Source: Boseongicola sp. SB0665_bin_10
Lineage (GTDB): Bacteria > Pseudomonadota > Alphaproteobacteria > Rhodobacterales > Rhodobacteraceae
Length of the DNA: 64,000 bases
NCBI GenBank assembly: GCA_009838075.1
Contig: VXSG01000099.1
Span: forward strand, 1 to 64,000
Direction: 5' to 3'
The notes beneath the pieces were generated by a model. It was not told the DNA's origin and did no database searches. It saw only the letters and a program-made list of their open reading frames with translations. This document shows, one piece after another, positions 1 to 9,853 of the stretch (its first letter is position 1; each line of letters starts with the position of its first letter). Both the position numbers and the translations under genes were made by a program.

Positions 1-262
1 TCGGGCACGAAACGGGGCGAATCGTGATGCGGGTGGTCAGGTTGTGCGAGGGGAGCCCGGCTTCGGCCGGCGTCACCGGGGAAGCGCGAGCGACCCCGCG
101 AGCGGCGTAAGCCGCACCGCAGCGAATGCTGCACTTCGGTCCTTCTTCGTCGGCGGGGCAACCCGTCCTAGGGGCAGGCGGCTGCGGCTGCCTGTCCCGT
201 CCTTACGCAACAACAGGAGGCCCGCATTCCACCCCGCCCTGAAGGACGGGGTGAAATGCGGG
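1..262 (+). mobile_element. Right end of an IS200/IS605-like (tnpB) element, partial
   Basis: The stretch is a string of strong hairpins ending in a long imperfect palindrome, the layout of the 3' end of an IS605-family element. Hairpins seen: GCGGC/GCCGC at 102-115 closed by a GTAA tetraloop, GCAGC/GCTGC at 119-132, a GGGGCAGGC/GCCTGTCCC stem within about 171-198, and the palindrome at 221-262 with the CCCGCCCTGAAGG core often seen at such ends. One frame is open from base 3 to the TAA at 108-110 and could be the last 35 codons of tnpB, with no zinc-ribbon cysteines left to prove it. TnpB elements make a structured guide RNA from this end, so an omega-RNA-like transcript is possible. The left part lies outside the window. 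The family assignment is inference. Confidence 0.38.
221..262 (+). repeat. Long imperfect palindrome overlapping the clpP start
   Basis: The outer arms CCCGCATT and AATGCGGG pair perfectly, followed by a C-A mismatch, a second stem CACCCCG/CGGGGTG, another mismatch and a CC/GG tip. The ATG used for the ClpP-family gene (256) lies inside the 3' arm. If the RNA folds, the ribosome site is sequestered. It most likely is the terminal hairpin of the mobile element described for this end. Confidence 0.6.
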
Positions 263-861
263 ATGAATTGATGATGCCCGGCGAAAAAGGCGACCGCAAG
301 GATCGTGACGACTCCACGCGCGACAGGGTTTCAGAGCTCTTCTTCAAGTCGCGCAACGTCCTGATCACCGGCGAAATCAATGACGGGCTGGCAAACCGTG
401 TCGCGACCCGGCTCATCGCCTTGGCCGAGGACGGCGACGACCCGATCAACGTCTTCATCTCGTCGCCGGGCGGACACGTTGAATCGGGCGACATGGTCCA
501 CGACATGATCAAGTTCATCGGGCCCACGGTTCGGACGGTCGGCTCCGGCTGGGTTGCGTCCGCGGGCGCACTGATCTTCGTCGCCGCGAAGAAGAACAAC
601 CGCTTCTGCCTGCCGAACACGCGCTTTCTGCTGCACGAGCCCCGCGGCGGGATCGGCGGATCGGTTTCGGACATACAGATTCAGGCCGAGCAGATCCGCA
701 TCATGCGTGAGCGGTTCCACCGCATCTTTTCGGAGGCGACCGGGCAGACCACCAAGAGGATCGCAAGCGACACGGGGCGCGACTTCTGGCTCAACACCGA
801 CCAGGCCATCAAGTACGGCCTGCTTGGCAAGGTGATCTCCAGCGCCAGGGAACTGGCGTAG
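256..861 (+). CDS. ClpP-family serine protease (ATP-dependent Clp protease proteolytic subunit-like)
   Basis: This 201-residue protein has the ClpP fold signature. The probable catalytic triad is Ser102 (in GWVASAG), His127 (in FLLHEP) and Asp172 (in SDTGRD). Ser-His spacing is 25 residues as in E. coli ClpP, while the His-Asp gap is about four residues shorter. The oligomer-forming motif FISSPGG is at 67-73. ClpP cuts unfolded proteins fed by ClpX or ClpA in the cytosol. The charged N-terminal tail and the changed sequence around Ser mark it as a paralogue rather than canonical ClpP; the usual clpP-clpX pair is not beside it, though clpA is 13 kb away. The ATG at 256 follows GAAGGA by nine bases. 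ATG codons at 271 and 274 are alternatives. Confidence 0.85.
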   Translation: MRDELMMPGEKGDRKDRDDSTRDRVSELFFKSRNVLITGEINDGLANRVATRLIALAEDGDDPINVFISSPGGHVESGDMVHDMIKFIGPTVRTVGSGWVASAGALIFVAAKKNNRFCLPNTRFLLHEPRGGIGGSVSDIQIQAEQIRIMRERFHRIFSEATGQTTKRIASDTGRDFWLNTDQAIKYGLLGKVISSARELA

Positions 862-1075
862 GCCCGGGTCGTGCGCCCCGCGCGTTCATCGACCGAGGCG
901 CGACCGTGAAGACAACTCGACCGGTTCCGGCCCTGTCGCGGGACGACCTGCGTGGCGACCGTGCCCCGCCGCTCCTCGGCCCTTCCCAAAGGGCGCGTCA
1001 GTTCGCGGATTGCGGGCCGGCCTTGCAGGTTCGAGGCCCCGGCCACAAATGTGGACAGTTCCGCAGGAGAATTGA

Positions 1076-2053
1076 ATGATCCCCGGCCTAGATCGACGTC
1101 GCAGGTTTTCAGACCTGACAGAACAGGAAATCCTTGCCCTTGCGATTTCCTCGGAAGAAGACGATGCCCGAATCTACCGAACCTACGCCAGCAAGCTCCG
1201 GAAGGAGTTCCCGGGTTCCGCCGCCGTGTTTGACGAAATGGCGGTCGAGGAGGATGCCCATCGCAGCGTCCTCATCGACCTGCACCGAAAGCGATTCGGC
1301 GACACGATCCCGTTCATTCGGCGCGAACATGTCTCGGGCTATTTCGCTCGCCCGCCAGCATGGCTGATCGAGAATCTCGGGCTGGAACGCATCCGCGAGG
1401 AAGCGCTCGCCATGGAACACGCCGCCGCCCGATTCTACGACGCCGCAGCCGCAAGGGCCGGCGATGCCGAGACCCGAAAGCTGTTGGGTGACCTTGCGGC
1501 GATCGAGGCCGGACACGAAACCGTGGCGCAGAACCTGTCCGCCACCCATCTCGACCAAGAGACGCGGGAAGGCGAGAGCCGGACCGCGCACAGGCAGTTC
1601 GTGCTGACATGGGCGCAACCAGGCCTGGCCGGGCTCATGGACGGTTCGGTGTCGACGCTGGCGCCGATCTTTGCCGCGGCCTTTGCCACCGGCGACACAT
1701 GGAGCACCTTCCTGATTGGAATCGCCGCATCCGTGGGTGCCGGGATCTCGATGGGATTCGCGGAGGCGGCATCGGATGACGGGCAGATTTCAGGGCGCGG
1801 CTCGCCTGTCAAGCGTGGCCTGGCTTCAGGCGTGATGACCACCATTGGCGGGCTCGGGCATGCGTTGCCGTACCTGATTCCGGACTTCTGGACCGCGACC
1901 ACGATCGCGTTCATCGTGGTGCTCTTCGAGCTTTGGGCAATTGTCTGGATCCAGAACCGCTTCATGGAAACACCGTTCTTCCGGGCCACGCTGCAGGTGG
2001 TCCTGGGCGGCGCGCTCGTGCTGGCGGCCGGGATACTGATCGGGTCAGGATAG
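1076..2053 (+). CDS. mbfA: MbfA, ferritin-like/VIT1 iron exporter fusion
   Basis: A 325-residue fusion. The N-terminal half (about 10-160) is a rubrerythrin/ferritin-like four-helix domain with Glu-rich metal motifs, among them EEDAH near residue 60. The C-terminal half (about 175-325) is a VIT1/CCC1 membrane domain with hydrophobic helices and the GLMDGSVSTLAP segment. In rhizobial relatives MbfA is an inner-membrane protein that exports iron and protects from iron and peroxide stress. The start follows GGAGAAT by a short spacer. It stands alone, convergent with phoH. Relatives are often controlled by the iron regulator Irr; I could not identify an Irr box by eye. Confidence 0.92.
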   Translation: MIPGLDRRRRFSDLTEQEILALAISSEEDDARIYRTYASKLRKEFPGSAAVFDEMAVEEDAHRSVLIDLHRKRFGDTIPFIRREHVSGYFARPPAWLIENLGLERIREEALAMEHAAARFYDAAAARAGDAETRKLLGDLAAIEAGHETVAQNLSATHLDQETREGESRTAHRQFVLTWAQPGLAGLMDGSVSTLAPIFAAAFATGDTWSTFLIGIAASVGAGISMGFAEAASDDGQISGRGSPVKRGLASGVMTTIGGLGHALPYLIPDFWTATTIAFIVVLFELWAIVWIQNRFMETPFFRATLQVVLGGALVLAAGILIGSG

Positions 2054-2211
2054 GCTCGGGCCGTTCGAGACGAAAGGTCGCACCGGAAAGGCCCGGCGCA
2101 GCCAGCCCGGAGAGTGCCTGGCCGGAGATCCCGCGCCGATGCTGAAGGAAGGCTCCAATGCACACGCGGCAGGCTTCCGGGACAACGCGGGGCGCGGGTG
2201 GTCAGTCCGGG

Positions 2212-3210
2212 CTACCGAGCGTCATATGCATCGATTATCTCGGCAACCAGCGGATGACGGACGACATCCCTTGAGGTGAAGTGACAGAAGGCAATCCTGT
2301 CGATGTCGGCCAGAAGCCTTTCGGCGTCCATGAGGCCGGAAGCGACTCCGCGAGGAAGGTCCGCCTGGGTCCTGTCGCCGGTGATCGCCATTCGGCTGCC
2401 TTCACCCAGACGTGTCAGGAACATCTTCATCTGCATGGTTGTGGCGTTCTGCGCCTCGTCCAGGACCACGAAGGCATTGGACAGTGTCCGGCCCCGCATG
2501 AAGGCAAGCGGTGCGATCTCGATCCGCTTGTCCTCGATCAACCTGGTGAGCTGCTTTTCCGGCAGGAAGTCGTTGAGCGCGTCGTAGAGTGGCTGCATGT
2601 AAGGATCGACCTTGTCCTTCATGTCGCCCGGGAGGAAGCCCAGCCTCTCCCCGGCCTCGACCGCGGGTCGGCTGAGAATGATCCTGTCGACATGGCCGTT
2701 GACAAACAGGTTCACGCCCACTGCAACGGCGAGATACGTCTTGCCGGTGCCAGCCGGGCCGATGCCGAACACGAGCTCGTTCGAGAAAAGGGAACGGACA
2801 TAGGCCCTTTGCGCCCCGGTCCTCGGCTCAACCAGCTTCCTTCGCGTCTTGATCTCGATCTTGCCGCGCGGAAAGAGTTCCATCTGGTTGGCGGACGGGT
2901 CGACGGCGATGTCCTCGCCCATGCGAATCTCCGCGTCGATGTCGCCCGGCGTGATCTCGCGGCCTGCCTCCAGCCGCCGGTGAAGTGCCTCAAGAACTTC
3001 GACCGCACGGCCGACATCCGCACATTCGCCGACTACCGTCAGCCTGTTGCCTTGATGCATGACTTGTACGGAGAGCGCCTCCTCCACGTGCACGAGATTG
3101 CGGTTGAACTCTCCGAACAGGTCGATGAGCAGGCGGTTGTCGGGAAACTCCAGTTGCGTTTGAAAAGCTTCATCTTGCGGCTTCGGGTCGTTCAGCGCAC
3201 GAACGGTCAA
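2212..3210 (-). CDS. phoH: PhoH-family ATPase (YbeZ type)
   Basis: 332 residues with an N-terminal KH-like region and a C-terminal P-loop ATPase domain. Walker A is GPAGTGKT at 151-158 and Walker B is VVLDEAQN near 248-255. YbeZ/PhoH proteins act with the RNase YbeY in rRNA maturation and quality control. It is transcribed in the same direction as miaB, which lies 281 bases upstream; miaB-phoH-ybeY is a common order in Proteobacteria. Here ybeY does not follow; the next gene, mbfA, is convergent. Confidence 0.93.
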   Translation of the reverse strand: MTVRALNDPKPQDEAFQTQLEFPDNRLLIDLFGEFNRNLVHVEEALSVQVMHQGNRLTVVGECADVGRAVEVLEALHRRLEAGREITPGDIDAEIRMGEDIAVDPSANQMELFPRGKIEIKTRRKLVEPRTGAQRAYVRSLFSNELVFGIGPAGTGKTYLAVAVGVNLFVNGHVDRIILSRPAVEAGERLGFLPGDMKDKVDPYMQPLYDALNDFLPEKQLTRLIEDKRIEIAPLAFMRGRTLSNAFVVLDEAQNATTMQMKMFLTRLGEGSRMAITGDRTQADLPRGVASGLMDAERLLADIDRIAFCHFTSRDVVRHPLVAEIIDAYDAR

Positions 3211-3491
3211 ATGCTGTCACTCCGGGCATGTGGGGCCTGATTGCCCCAATGCTGCCAAGGGTTTGACGGCAACGCAAGGGGGCCAGGCCTTCCCCGGGCC
3301 CTGGCAATTCCGGAGCCAGCCGCGGGCGACGCGACGAAAGGGCCGTTGCCACATCGAATTGCACGAAACGAAATGAACCTGGAAGCGGGGCACCGCCCCC
3401 CGAACGTGCCAGGGACGGGAAGCCGCGGCTCCCGAACCGGCGTGCGCGTCCCTGCAGGCATGAAACGGTCATCCAACCGAAATCGCGATGC

Positions 3492-4805
<1,314 letters not shown>

Positions 4806-5042
4806 GGAGCGATCTCCCTTCTGAACCGGTGCGTCCTAACGGGCTGGCCGCACATTGCCAAGCGCCATTGCCGCCGAGATTGTCACGCAACGTTCGAATC
4901 CAAGGCACAGCGCACCGTGACATTATGGGCCAGAACCGCAATTCAGGTCCACATGCACAACGCGAGCGATCGCTGATCGTGAACAATTGCCGGGCGCGGG
5001 CATCGTCCCCGACTTGATGCAACCGGTATCCCGGGGGCCGCC

Positions 5043-6251
5043 TCAGGCGCGACCGCCAAACCCGAGATTGCGTCCGGTCATGGCCAGGCCTGCGAGGCAA
5101 ACCAACCCGAACGCCGCGTAGACGGCCAGAATCGCCTGAATCTCCTCGATCGCGATTGCACCCGCCTCGGACGCGTTCACCGAGACCAGCAGCAAGCTCG
5201 CGGCGAACATGAGCCGTGCCAGGAGATTCCTGAGCGAGATGTAGGTCGCGCGCATCTCGTCCTCCAGAATGGGCTGAATTCGCGCGGCAATGAATGGCTG
5301 CGCCAGGCTGTCGGGCACCTTGCGCAAGAGCAGTAGCAGCACCGCCGGCAGGTTGCCGAAAAATGCCAGCCCTGCCGCGAGCATGACCTGGATGCAGAAT
5401 GCCAGCAACAGGATGCCCTTCAATCCGAGCCAGCGCCTTACGCCCGGAGCCACCCACGATACCGCGACCGACACCAGCATCATGAGCGCGGTCACGACGC
5501 CGCTTGCAACCGCTGCCTCGGCGATGAAGTCCGAGCCGCCAAGAACTTCCAGAATGAACGGTTGCCCGAACACGAATGGCAGATGACCGAAGCCGTAAAT
5601 CAATATTGAGAGCGCAAGGAGCCATGCCAGAACCGGATGGAACAAGGCCCTGCGAAGCGCTTCGAAACGCTCTGCCTCGCCGCGAACGCGACTGGCACGG
5701 TCCGGCTCGGAGAACTTGATCGCGATCAGGACAAGCGCTCCGAACGCCACGGCACTGGCAGCAAATGGCAGACGCAGGCCAAAGAACGCAATGAGGCCGC
5801 CGGCAACCGCGGCTACCGCGAGTGCGAGGAAACTGTAGCGCCATGCACGAACCTCTTCCTTCTCGACATCCGCAGCTCGTCCCTCCGCCGCCAGCGACTC
5901 GTAAAGAATGGCACTGTCCGTTCCCGAGGCCAGCGCGATGTGGGCGCCCACGGCAACTTGCGCGAGTGCGAAGACCCAGAAGCCCTCACCCAGCGCAAAG
6001 AGGGCACAGGACAGGAACCCGGCGCAGGCACTCGCGATCAACGTCTTCCGCCTGCCCCACCGATCCGAGAAATACCCCGAGGGCACCTCCAGCACGGTCG
6101 TCGTGACGTCATAGATCGCGTAGAACAGTATCGCCTGCGCAGCGGAGAGCTCAGACTGCAGGAACAGGAACCAGATCGCCTGCCAGAAAAGCAGGTTCTG
6201 GAAGAACTTGAACCATGGGTAGAGAGCGATGTTCCGTGCCGTGCCAGCCAT
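5043..6251 (-). CDS. MFS transporter
   Basis: 402 residues with about twelve hydrophobic segments. The loop between segments 2 and 3 carries the major-facilitator signature (GYFSDRWGRRKTL). The frame stays open upstream, but the ATG at 6251 is chosen because the sequence before it (rich in Cys, Arg and Pro) is unlike a membrane-protein start, and because 6251 leaves clear space after the dehydrogenase gene ending at 6346. The substrate cannot be told from sequence. It may be co-transcribed with the upstream dehydrogenase. Confidence 0.85.
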   Translation of the reverse strand: MAGTARNIALYPWFKFFQNLLFWQAIWFLFLQSELSAAQAILFYAIYDVTTTVLEVPSGYFSDRWGRRKTLIASACAGFLSCALFALGEGFWVFALAQVAVGAHIALASGTDSAILYESLAAEGRAADVEKEEVRAWRYSFLALAVAAVAGGLIAFFGLRLPFAASAVAFGALVLIAIKFSEPDRASRVRGEAERFEALRRALFHPVLAWLLALSILIYGFGHLPFVFGQPFILEVLGGSDFIAEAAVASGVVTALMMLVSVAVSWVAPGVRRWLGLKGILLLAFCIQVMLAAGLAFFGNLPAVLLLLLRKVPDSLAQPFIAARIQPILEDEMRATYISLRNLLARLMFAASLLLVSVNASEAGAIAIEEIQAILAVYAAFGLVCLAGLAMTGRNLGFGGRA

Positions 6252-6345
6252 CAGCCGACCGGCACCCCGAATTCGCTTCCTCCGGCCCACCTCTCCTCCG
6301 CGAGCGGTCTCGGGCAAGCCAGGGACGGCTGGAGCGCGGTGTGCA

Positions 6346-7332
6346 TCAGAGCATTGCAGGCACGACCAGGTCAGGTGGACGATGGCCGTCGGCAAACGTC
6401 TTGATGTTGACGATCACCGCTTCGCCCATCTCGACACGTCCCTCGACCGTCGCCGAGCCCATGTGGGGAAGAAGCACGACATTGTGCAGGGCGCGAAGCC
6501 GCGGGTTGATCTCGTGCCGATGCTCGAAGACGTCCAGCCCCGCGCCCGCGATCTCGCCGGAGCGCAGCATCCGGGTCAGCGCGTTCTCGTCGATGACCTC
6601 GCCGCGTGACGTGTTCACGATGACGGCGTTCGGTTTCATGAGCTTCAGCCGGCGCGCATTCATCAAGTGGAACGTGGAAGGCGTGTGCGGACAGTTGATC
6701 GACAGGATGTCCGCCCGGCTCACCAGCTGGTCAAGGCTCTCCCGATAGGACGCATTCAGGTCCGCCTCGGTCTCCTGTCGCAGGCGGCGCCTGTTATGGT
6801 ATTCGACCGGCATGCCGAAAACCGCGGCACGGCGTGCGACGGCCTGGCCGATTCGGCCCATGCCAAGGATGCCGAGCCTGCGGCCTGCAAGCCGCCCGCC
6901 AAGATGCGCGGTCGGCGCCCAGCCATGCCAATCGCCCTTCTGCATGACGGAAAGCCCTTCCGGGATGCGCCGGGTGACGGCCAGGATCAGCGCCATGGTC
7001 ATGTCGGCCGTGTCCTCGGTGACCACGCCCGGCGTGTTCGAGACATGGATTCCTCGCTGCCGCGCGGTCGCGACGTCAATGTGATCCACGCCGGCCCCGA
7101 AATTCGCGATCAATTTCAGCCGCTCGCCAGCCTGGGCAAGCAATGGCGCATCGATTCGGTCCGTCAACGTAGGCACCAGTACGTCGGCAGACTTCATTGC
7201 CGCTGCCAGTGCCTCGCGCGACATTGGCGCATCGTCGGCATTCAGCGAAACTTCAAACAGTTCGGACATGCGGCGCTCGACAGGTTCGGGCAGGCGTCGC
7301 GTGACGACAACGGTCAGGTACTTGTCAGGCAT
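6346..7332 (-). CDS. D-2-hydroxyacid dehydrogenase (glyoxylate/hydroxypyruvate reductase-like)
   Basis: 328 residues of the D-isomer-specific 2-hydroxyacid dehydrogenase family. The NAD(P)-binding motif GMGRIG is at 157-162. The catalytic Arg243 lies in NTSRGEV, the Glu near 270 in LDVFE, and His290 in PHMGSAT. The family reduces 2-oxoacids such as glyoxylate or hydroxypyruvate. The usual EP after the catalytic Glu region is replaced by HRHE. The ATG at 7332 is preferred over an upstream in-frame codon because the family begins just before the first beta strand. The substrate is inferred from family only. Confidence 0.88.
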   Translation of the reverse strand: MPDKYLTVVVTRRLPEPVERRMSELFEVSLNADDAPMSREALAAAMKSADVLVPTLTDRIDAPLLAQAGERLKLIANFGAGVDHIDVATARQRGIHVSNTPGVVTEDTADMTMALILAVTRRIPEGLSVMQKGDWHGWAPTAHLGGRLAGRRLGILGMGRIGQAVARRAAVFGMPVEYHNRRRLRQETEADLNASYRESLDQLVSRADILSINCPHTPSTFHLMNARRLKLMKPNAVIVNTSRGEVIDENALTRMLRSGEIAGAGLDVFEHRHEINPRLRALHNVVLLPHMGSATVEGRVEMGEAVIVNIKTFADGHRPPDLVVPAML

Positions 7333-7452
7333 GCGAGTGGCGCTCCCGTCTTTCCCTCGCCTTCGGTTGCTGGCAAAGTGGCAAGGAACCGAGACGGGCA
7401 CAAGGGCGCAAGGCGCCAGTACATGGTGCATGGGGAACGGACCACGGCGCGG

Positions 7453-7941
7453 ATGCGACTTACGCTTTCAGTCTTGCTCGCACTGGCAATGGCGAGCTCG
7501 ATTCCGGCCAGCGAGCGGGGCAAAGTCACGAACCTGCCCATTCCGCGATTTGTTTCCCTGAAGGCCGAGGAGGGCAACGTCCGGCGCGGACCATCGCTCA
7601 GCCATCGGATCGATTGGGTGTTCCGAAGACGCAACATGCCGCTGGAAGTCACCGCGGAATACGGCCACTGGCGCCGCGTCCAGGACCGGGACGGGCAAGG
7701 TGGCTGGATGCACTACTCGCTGCTTTCGGGCGTGCGCCACGTGATCGTCGAGGACGACCTGACGCCGCTGCACGCCAAGCCCTCGACCGAGGCCGCGATC
7801 AAGGCCTATGCCGAGGCCGGCGTTGTCGCACGACTTGGCACTTGCGCGCCGGACTGGTGCAAGATCACCGCGAACGGCTTTCGGGGCTGGGTCGGCAAGG
7901 ACCGGATCTGGGGCGTCAGGCCCGACGAACTGCGCGAGTGA
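7453..7941 (+). CDS. Exported SH3-domain protein
   Basis: 162 residues beginning with a signal peptide (MRLTLSVLLALAMASSIPAS). Two bacterial SH3-like modules follow, at about 30-85 (with RRGPSLSHRIDWVF and GGWMH) and 95-155 (with GFRGWVGKDRIWG). The domain commonly binds peptidoglycan or periplasmic partners; Rhodobacterales carry many such proteins. It is divergent from the hydroxyacid dehydrogenase with 120 bases between the starts. The ATG at 7453 is chosen because it places the signal peptide at the N-terminus. Confidence 0.85.
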   Translation: MRLTLSVLLALAMASSIPASERGKVTNLPIPRFVSLKAEEGNVRRGPSLSHRIDWVFRRRNMPLEVTAEYGHWRRVQDRDGQGGWMHYSLLSGVRHVIVEDDLTPLHAKPSTEAAIKAYAEAGVVARLGTCAPDWCKITANGFRGWVGKDRIWGVRPDELRE

Positions 7942-8644
7942 CCCGACACCCGGCCGCTGCCCGACCGGCGACCCGGAACGTGCCGCGTTCAAGGATCGGG
8001 AGGCCGGGAACGATGCGCGGTTCGGGTGCATCGGTCACGGGGCAAGGAAGGGCAATCGCTCCTGGCATCGCGTGGATCCGAGATCACCGCGGCGCAATGG
8101 CGTTTCCCTTGTCCGCACGTGTGAGCCAGGACATCTCTTTGCACATGTGAGGCTGCCGCATGGTGGTGACCTGGGGCGATCCGGGCCTTTCCCGCGACAC
8201 GGGAAAACACCGTCCACTTTCGGTCAGGCGAAGGGGCTGGGCCGTGAATTCTGCCAAAGGGTGAAGGTTGGAACGGTGAGCTCCTGCCTTGAGATGACCG
8301 CGTTCATCGGTCGTCACCTGAACCGCGCGCCGAGCGGACGCTGCGAGACTTCGTTCCGTCCTGAGGCGTCCGTGCAGTTCGTGCCCCGGCCACGTCAGCA
8401 GGGCGGAGATCCTGCGGTCGTCCGCGCCAATCAGTTCAGGGCACCTGCCGGAACGCAATTCGCGCCGCTTTCGTCGGTGCAGAAACGAAATTTGCATGGG
8501 AGTCGCGAACCCGGGATCAAGCGCCCTTTGTGAGGGTCGAACCTGGCCGCACGATCGCGGCTTTCACGACGGCCTTCTCGCTTGACCCCGACCAAGCCAG
8601 GCATGTTACGCTGCACCGAATGCGCAGAGATCCGGAGCGGCACC
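7942..8644. other. No recognisable gene (about 700 bases)
   Basis: Both strands carry open frames of up to about 240 codons here, but they are rich in Arg, Pro, Ser and Cys with no domain motif and look like chance frames of GC-rich DNA. I see no RNA-gene core motif or repeat. The stretch may be eroded coding DNA. Confidence 0.5.
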
Positions 8645-9031
8645 ATGACCCAGACGCAACTCGAACACATAAACCTTACCGTCAGCGATCCCAAGGCAAC
8701 CGCGGCCTGGATCGAACGGGTTTTTGGCTGGAAGACACGCTGGGAAGGGGTGGCAATGGAGACCGGCTATACCGTGCATGTCGGGTCGGATGACAGCTAC
8801 GTCGCCCTGTTTGCCCACGGCGATGGTTCATCCGAATCGAAGAGTTCCAGCTACATGACAAGGGGAGGCCTCAATCATTGGGCCGTCGTGGTCGACGATC
8901 TTGATGTCACCGAGGCGCGCGTAAAGGCCGAGGGCTTCAATCCCGTCAATCACGCCGACTACGTGCCCGGACGACGCTTCTACTTCCATGACAATGACGG
9001 CGTCGAGGTCGAGGTCGTCCAGTACGACTGA
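8645..9031 (+). CDS. VOC-superfamily (glyoxalase/bleomycin-resistance fold) protein
   Basis: 128 residues forming two beta-alpha-beta-beta-beta modules. The N-terminal half starts LEHINLTVSDP; the second opens with GGLNHWAVVVDDLD and ends FYFHDNDGVEVEVVQYD. The metal-ligand pattern His8 / Glu near the C-terminus (VEVEVV) is compatible with a metal-dependent dioxygenase or lyase, but the reaction cannot be assigned. The ATG at 8645 follows GGAGCGG at good spacing, better than the longer frame from 8582. It stands alone between two gene-poor stretches. Confidence 0.88.
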   Translation: MTQTQLEHINLTVSDPKATAAWIERVFGWKTRWEGVAMETGYTVHVGSDDSYVALFAHGDGSSESKSSSYMTRGGLNHWAVVVDDLDVTEARVKAEGFNPVNHADYVPGRRFYFHDNDGVEVEVVQYD

Positions 9032-9853
9032 CGGTTGCAGGCCTTGCCTGGCTGCCTCCGCAACGATTGCGCCTTGCGGACGTCGCAGGATTCCGGAAAC
9101 CGGCCAAGGGTCCTTGCCTCGATTCTCGTTCGCGGAGAAGTCCCGACCACGGCACTTCCGGAAGTGGCGTCCGGCAATCGCGTGCAGCATCGGACGATCC
9201 GGGCAGCGCCCTTGCCGTTGTTCTGACATGAATTGGCGCCAAGCGGACCTGGTCGGGACGCTCTCGAGTTCGAGGTCGCGGTTTCGCGATCCGCCCGACG
9301 GTGCGGATCCGCCTCGACGGGTTGACCCACATGGCCGGTCGGCCGTGAGCATCACGATCCCCTGCATCAGGCGCAGCGAGTCCGCACTGCGCGCCGCGAT
9401 GCGGTGACGAAGGACATCGAACGCGCCATTCGCCCGCCCCGGGCGCGCAGTGCGTTGCAGGGACGTGGCCAGGGGCTTCGACGCAGGGCCTGGTCCCGGA
9501 GGAACGTTGGACCGCACCCGCGACGTGGTGGAGCGCGACCCCTTGCCGGCGTGTCCCGACGCTCCAAGCAGCCCCGCACGCACCAACACGGCATTCACTC
9601 CTGAACGGTGAAAGGCCTTTCCCGGAATCCGTGCCAGGCGAATGGCACGAGGGTTCCCAAGGACAAGCCATGGCCGCCTGCATTCTGTGATTCAGGCACC
9701 CGCAGCATGCTTGAGGGACCGCTTTCCAGCACACCGTCCAGGCCAGCCATCAGGAAGCCGCCCGTTGCCGGAAAGGGCCTGCGCGACCGCGCTTGCATGA
9801 AGCTCCTGACAAATCGAATTGCCGGGGTCCGCGCCCGGACCTATAGCCGCAAC
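9032..9853. other. No recognisable gene (about 820 bases)
   Basis: Long frames exist on both strands, up to about 260 codons on the minus strand, but their composition (many Arg, Cys, Pro, Ser, few hydrophobic blocks) argues against coding. Upstream in-frame codons of the MATE gene reach back to 9608 but encode no plausible N-terminus. Confidence 0.5.

Noticed and set aside
4892-4901. GTTCGAATCC, a tRNA T-loop-like sequence
   Set aside because: The flanks do not give an acceptor stem, anticodon arm or D arm at tRNA spacing.
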